Source: Betaproteobacteria bacterium (lineage in GTDB: Bacteria; Pseudomonadota; Gammaproteobacteria; Burkholderiales; SG8-41). Taken from it: DNA of 42,797 nucleotides. The translations under genes and the position numbers were made by a program. This document shows positions 42,411-42,797 of the stretch, piece after piece; positions within the stretch are counted from its first letter, which is position 1, and the number at the start of each line of letters is the position of its first letter. The notes below the pieces were generated by a model. It saw only the letters and a program-made list of their open reading frames with translations, was not told where the DNA came from and did not search any database. The stretch is from contig JACQGO010000170.1 of the NCBI GenBank assembly GCA_016199485.1, positions 1 through 42,797 of the forward strand. The letters are read 5' to 3'.

Positions 42411-42797
42411 ATGTCTGATCGGGTTGAAGTCGTCACTCAGGCTGACCTGGATCGTGTCCTAAAAGCGGGCAATTATCCGATTCTCATCGGCGATGGGTGG
42501 TTCCAAATCGCGGGGAGCGCCCACGTCCTGGCCCGGGGGAGCGCCCACGTCGAGGCCCTGGGGAACGCCCACGTCGAGGCCCGGGAGAGCGCCCACGTCG
42601 AGGCCCGGGAGAGCGCCCACGTCCTGGCCTGGGGGAGCGCCCACGTCCTGGCCCGGGGGAGCGCCCACGTCCTGGCCCGGGGGAGCGCCCACGTCGAGGC
42701 CCTGGGGAACGCCCACGTCGAGGCCCTGGGGAGCGCCCACGTCGAGGCCCGGGAGAGCGCCCACGTCGAGGCCCGGGGGAGCGCCCACGTCGAGGCC
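42411..42797 (+). CDS. N-terminal part (3'-truncated by window) of the same octapeptide-repeat protein
   Basis: ATG at 42411 with AAAAAGGAGAG upstream; [49 protein letters not shown]...; open to window end. Confidence 0.85.
   Translation, partial: MSDRVEVVTQADLDRVLKAGNYPILIGDGWFQIAGSAHVLARGSAHVEALGNAHVEARESAHVEARESAHVLAWGSAHVLARGSAHVLARGSAHVEALGNAHVEALGSAHVEARESAHVEARGSAHVEA
42512..42797 (+). repeat. Same 24-bp tandem repeat array continuing at the window end, about 12 units
   Basis: Direct reading. The last 59 nt match the first 59 nt of the window with one mismatch (position 12 T vs C). Confidence 0.97.

Noticed and set aside
1-42797. Diversity-generating retroelement as a source of variation in the octapeptide repeats
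   Set aside because: No reverse transcriptase motif (e.g. YxDD) seen in any ORF, and variation is among repeat units rather than adenine-specific.

Overview
The window reads as one essentially complete, circularly closing genome of a GC-rich tailed phage of about 43 kb. It is probably temperate, and podovirus-like because no tape-measure gene is visible. Both window ends lie inside the same 24-bp tandem-repeat array, so one gene (N-terminus at 42411, C-terminus ending at 752) is split by the linear representation. Clockwise on the + strand: repeat/beta-solenoid protein, RecU/PD-(D/E)XK-like nuclease and many micro-ORFs, a TerS candidate, a TerL split into separate ATPase and nuclease ORFs, portal, small virion proteins, scaffold, major capsid protein, a methyltransferase/glycosyltransferase cassette, tail/internal virion proteins, a beta-helix tailspike, a lysis region, and accessory Zn-ribbon genes. 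A minus-strand XRE repressor with predicted TM segments follows, facing a cro-like gene across an operator/promoter, and then a PD-(D/E)XK exonuclease, HNH, lambda-O-like initiator and loader-like gene. The observations I rate highest: (i) three unrelated homing-type endonuclease genes (HNH, LAGLIDADG, EndoVII-like), each placed at the 3' end of a gene, two with an upstream gene whose last 30-40 codons have anomalous codon usage and one bracketed by an 11-bp direct repeat; (ii) a 119-bp MITE-like element with perfect 18-bp inverted repeats and a perfect 8-bp target duplication; (iii) the split terminase; (iv) the octapeptide-repeat gene at the genome ends; (v) a five-gene methyltransferase/glycosyltransferase cassette among structural genes; (vi) a recurrent CACGCYRGCGTG palindrome confined to the early/right arm. 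No tRNA, CRISPR array or integrase was recognised. All family calls are by eye; no searches were run.
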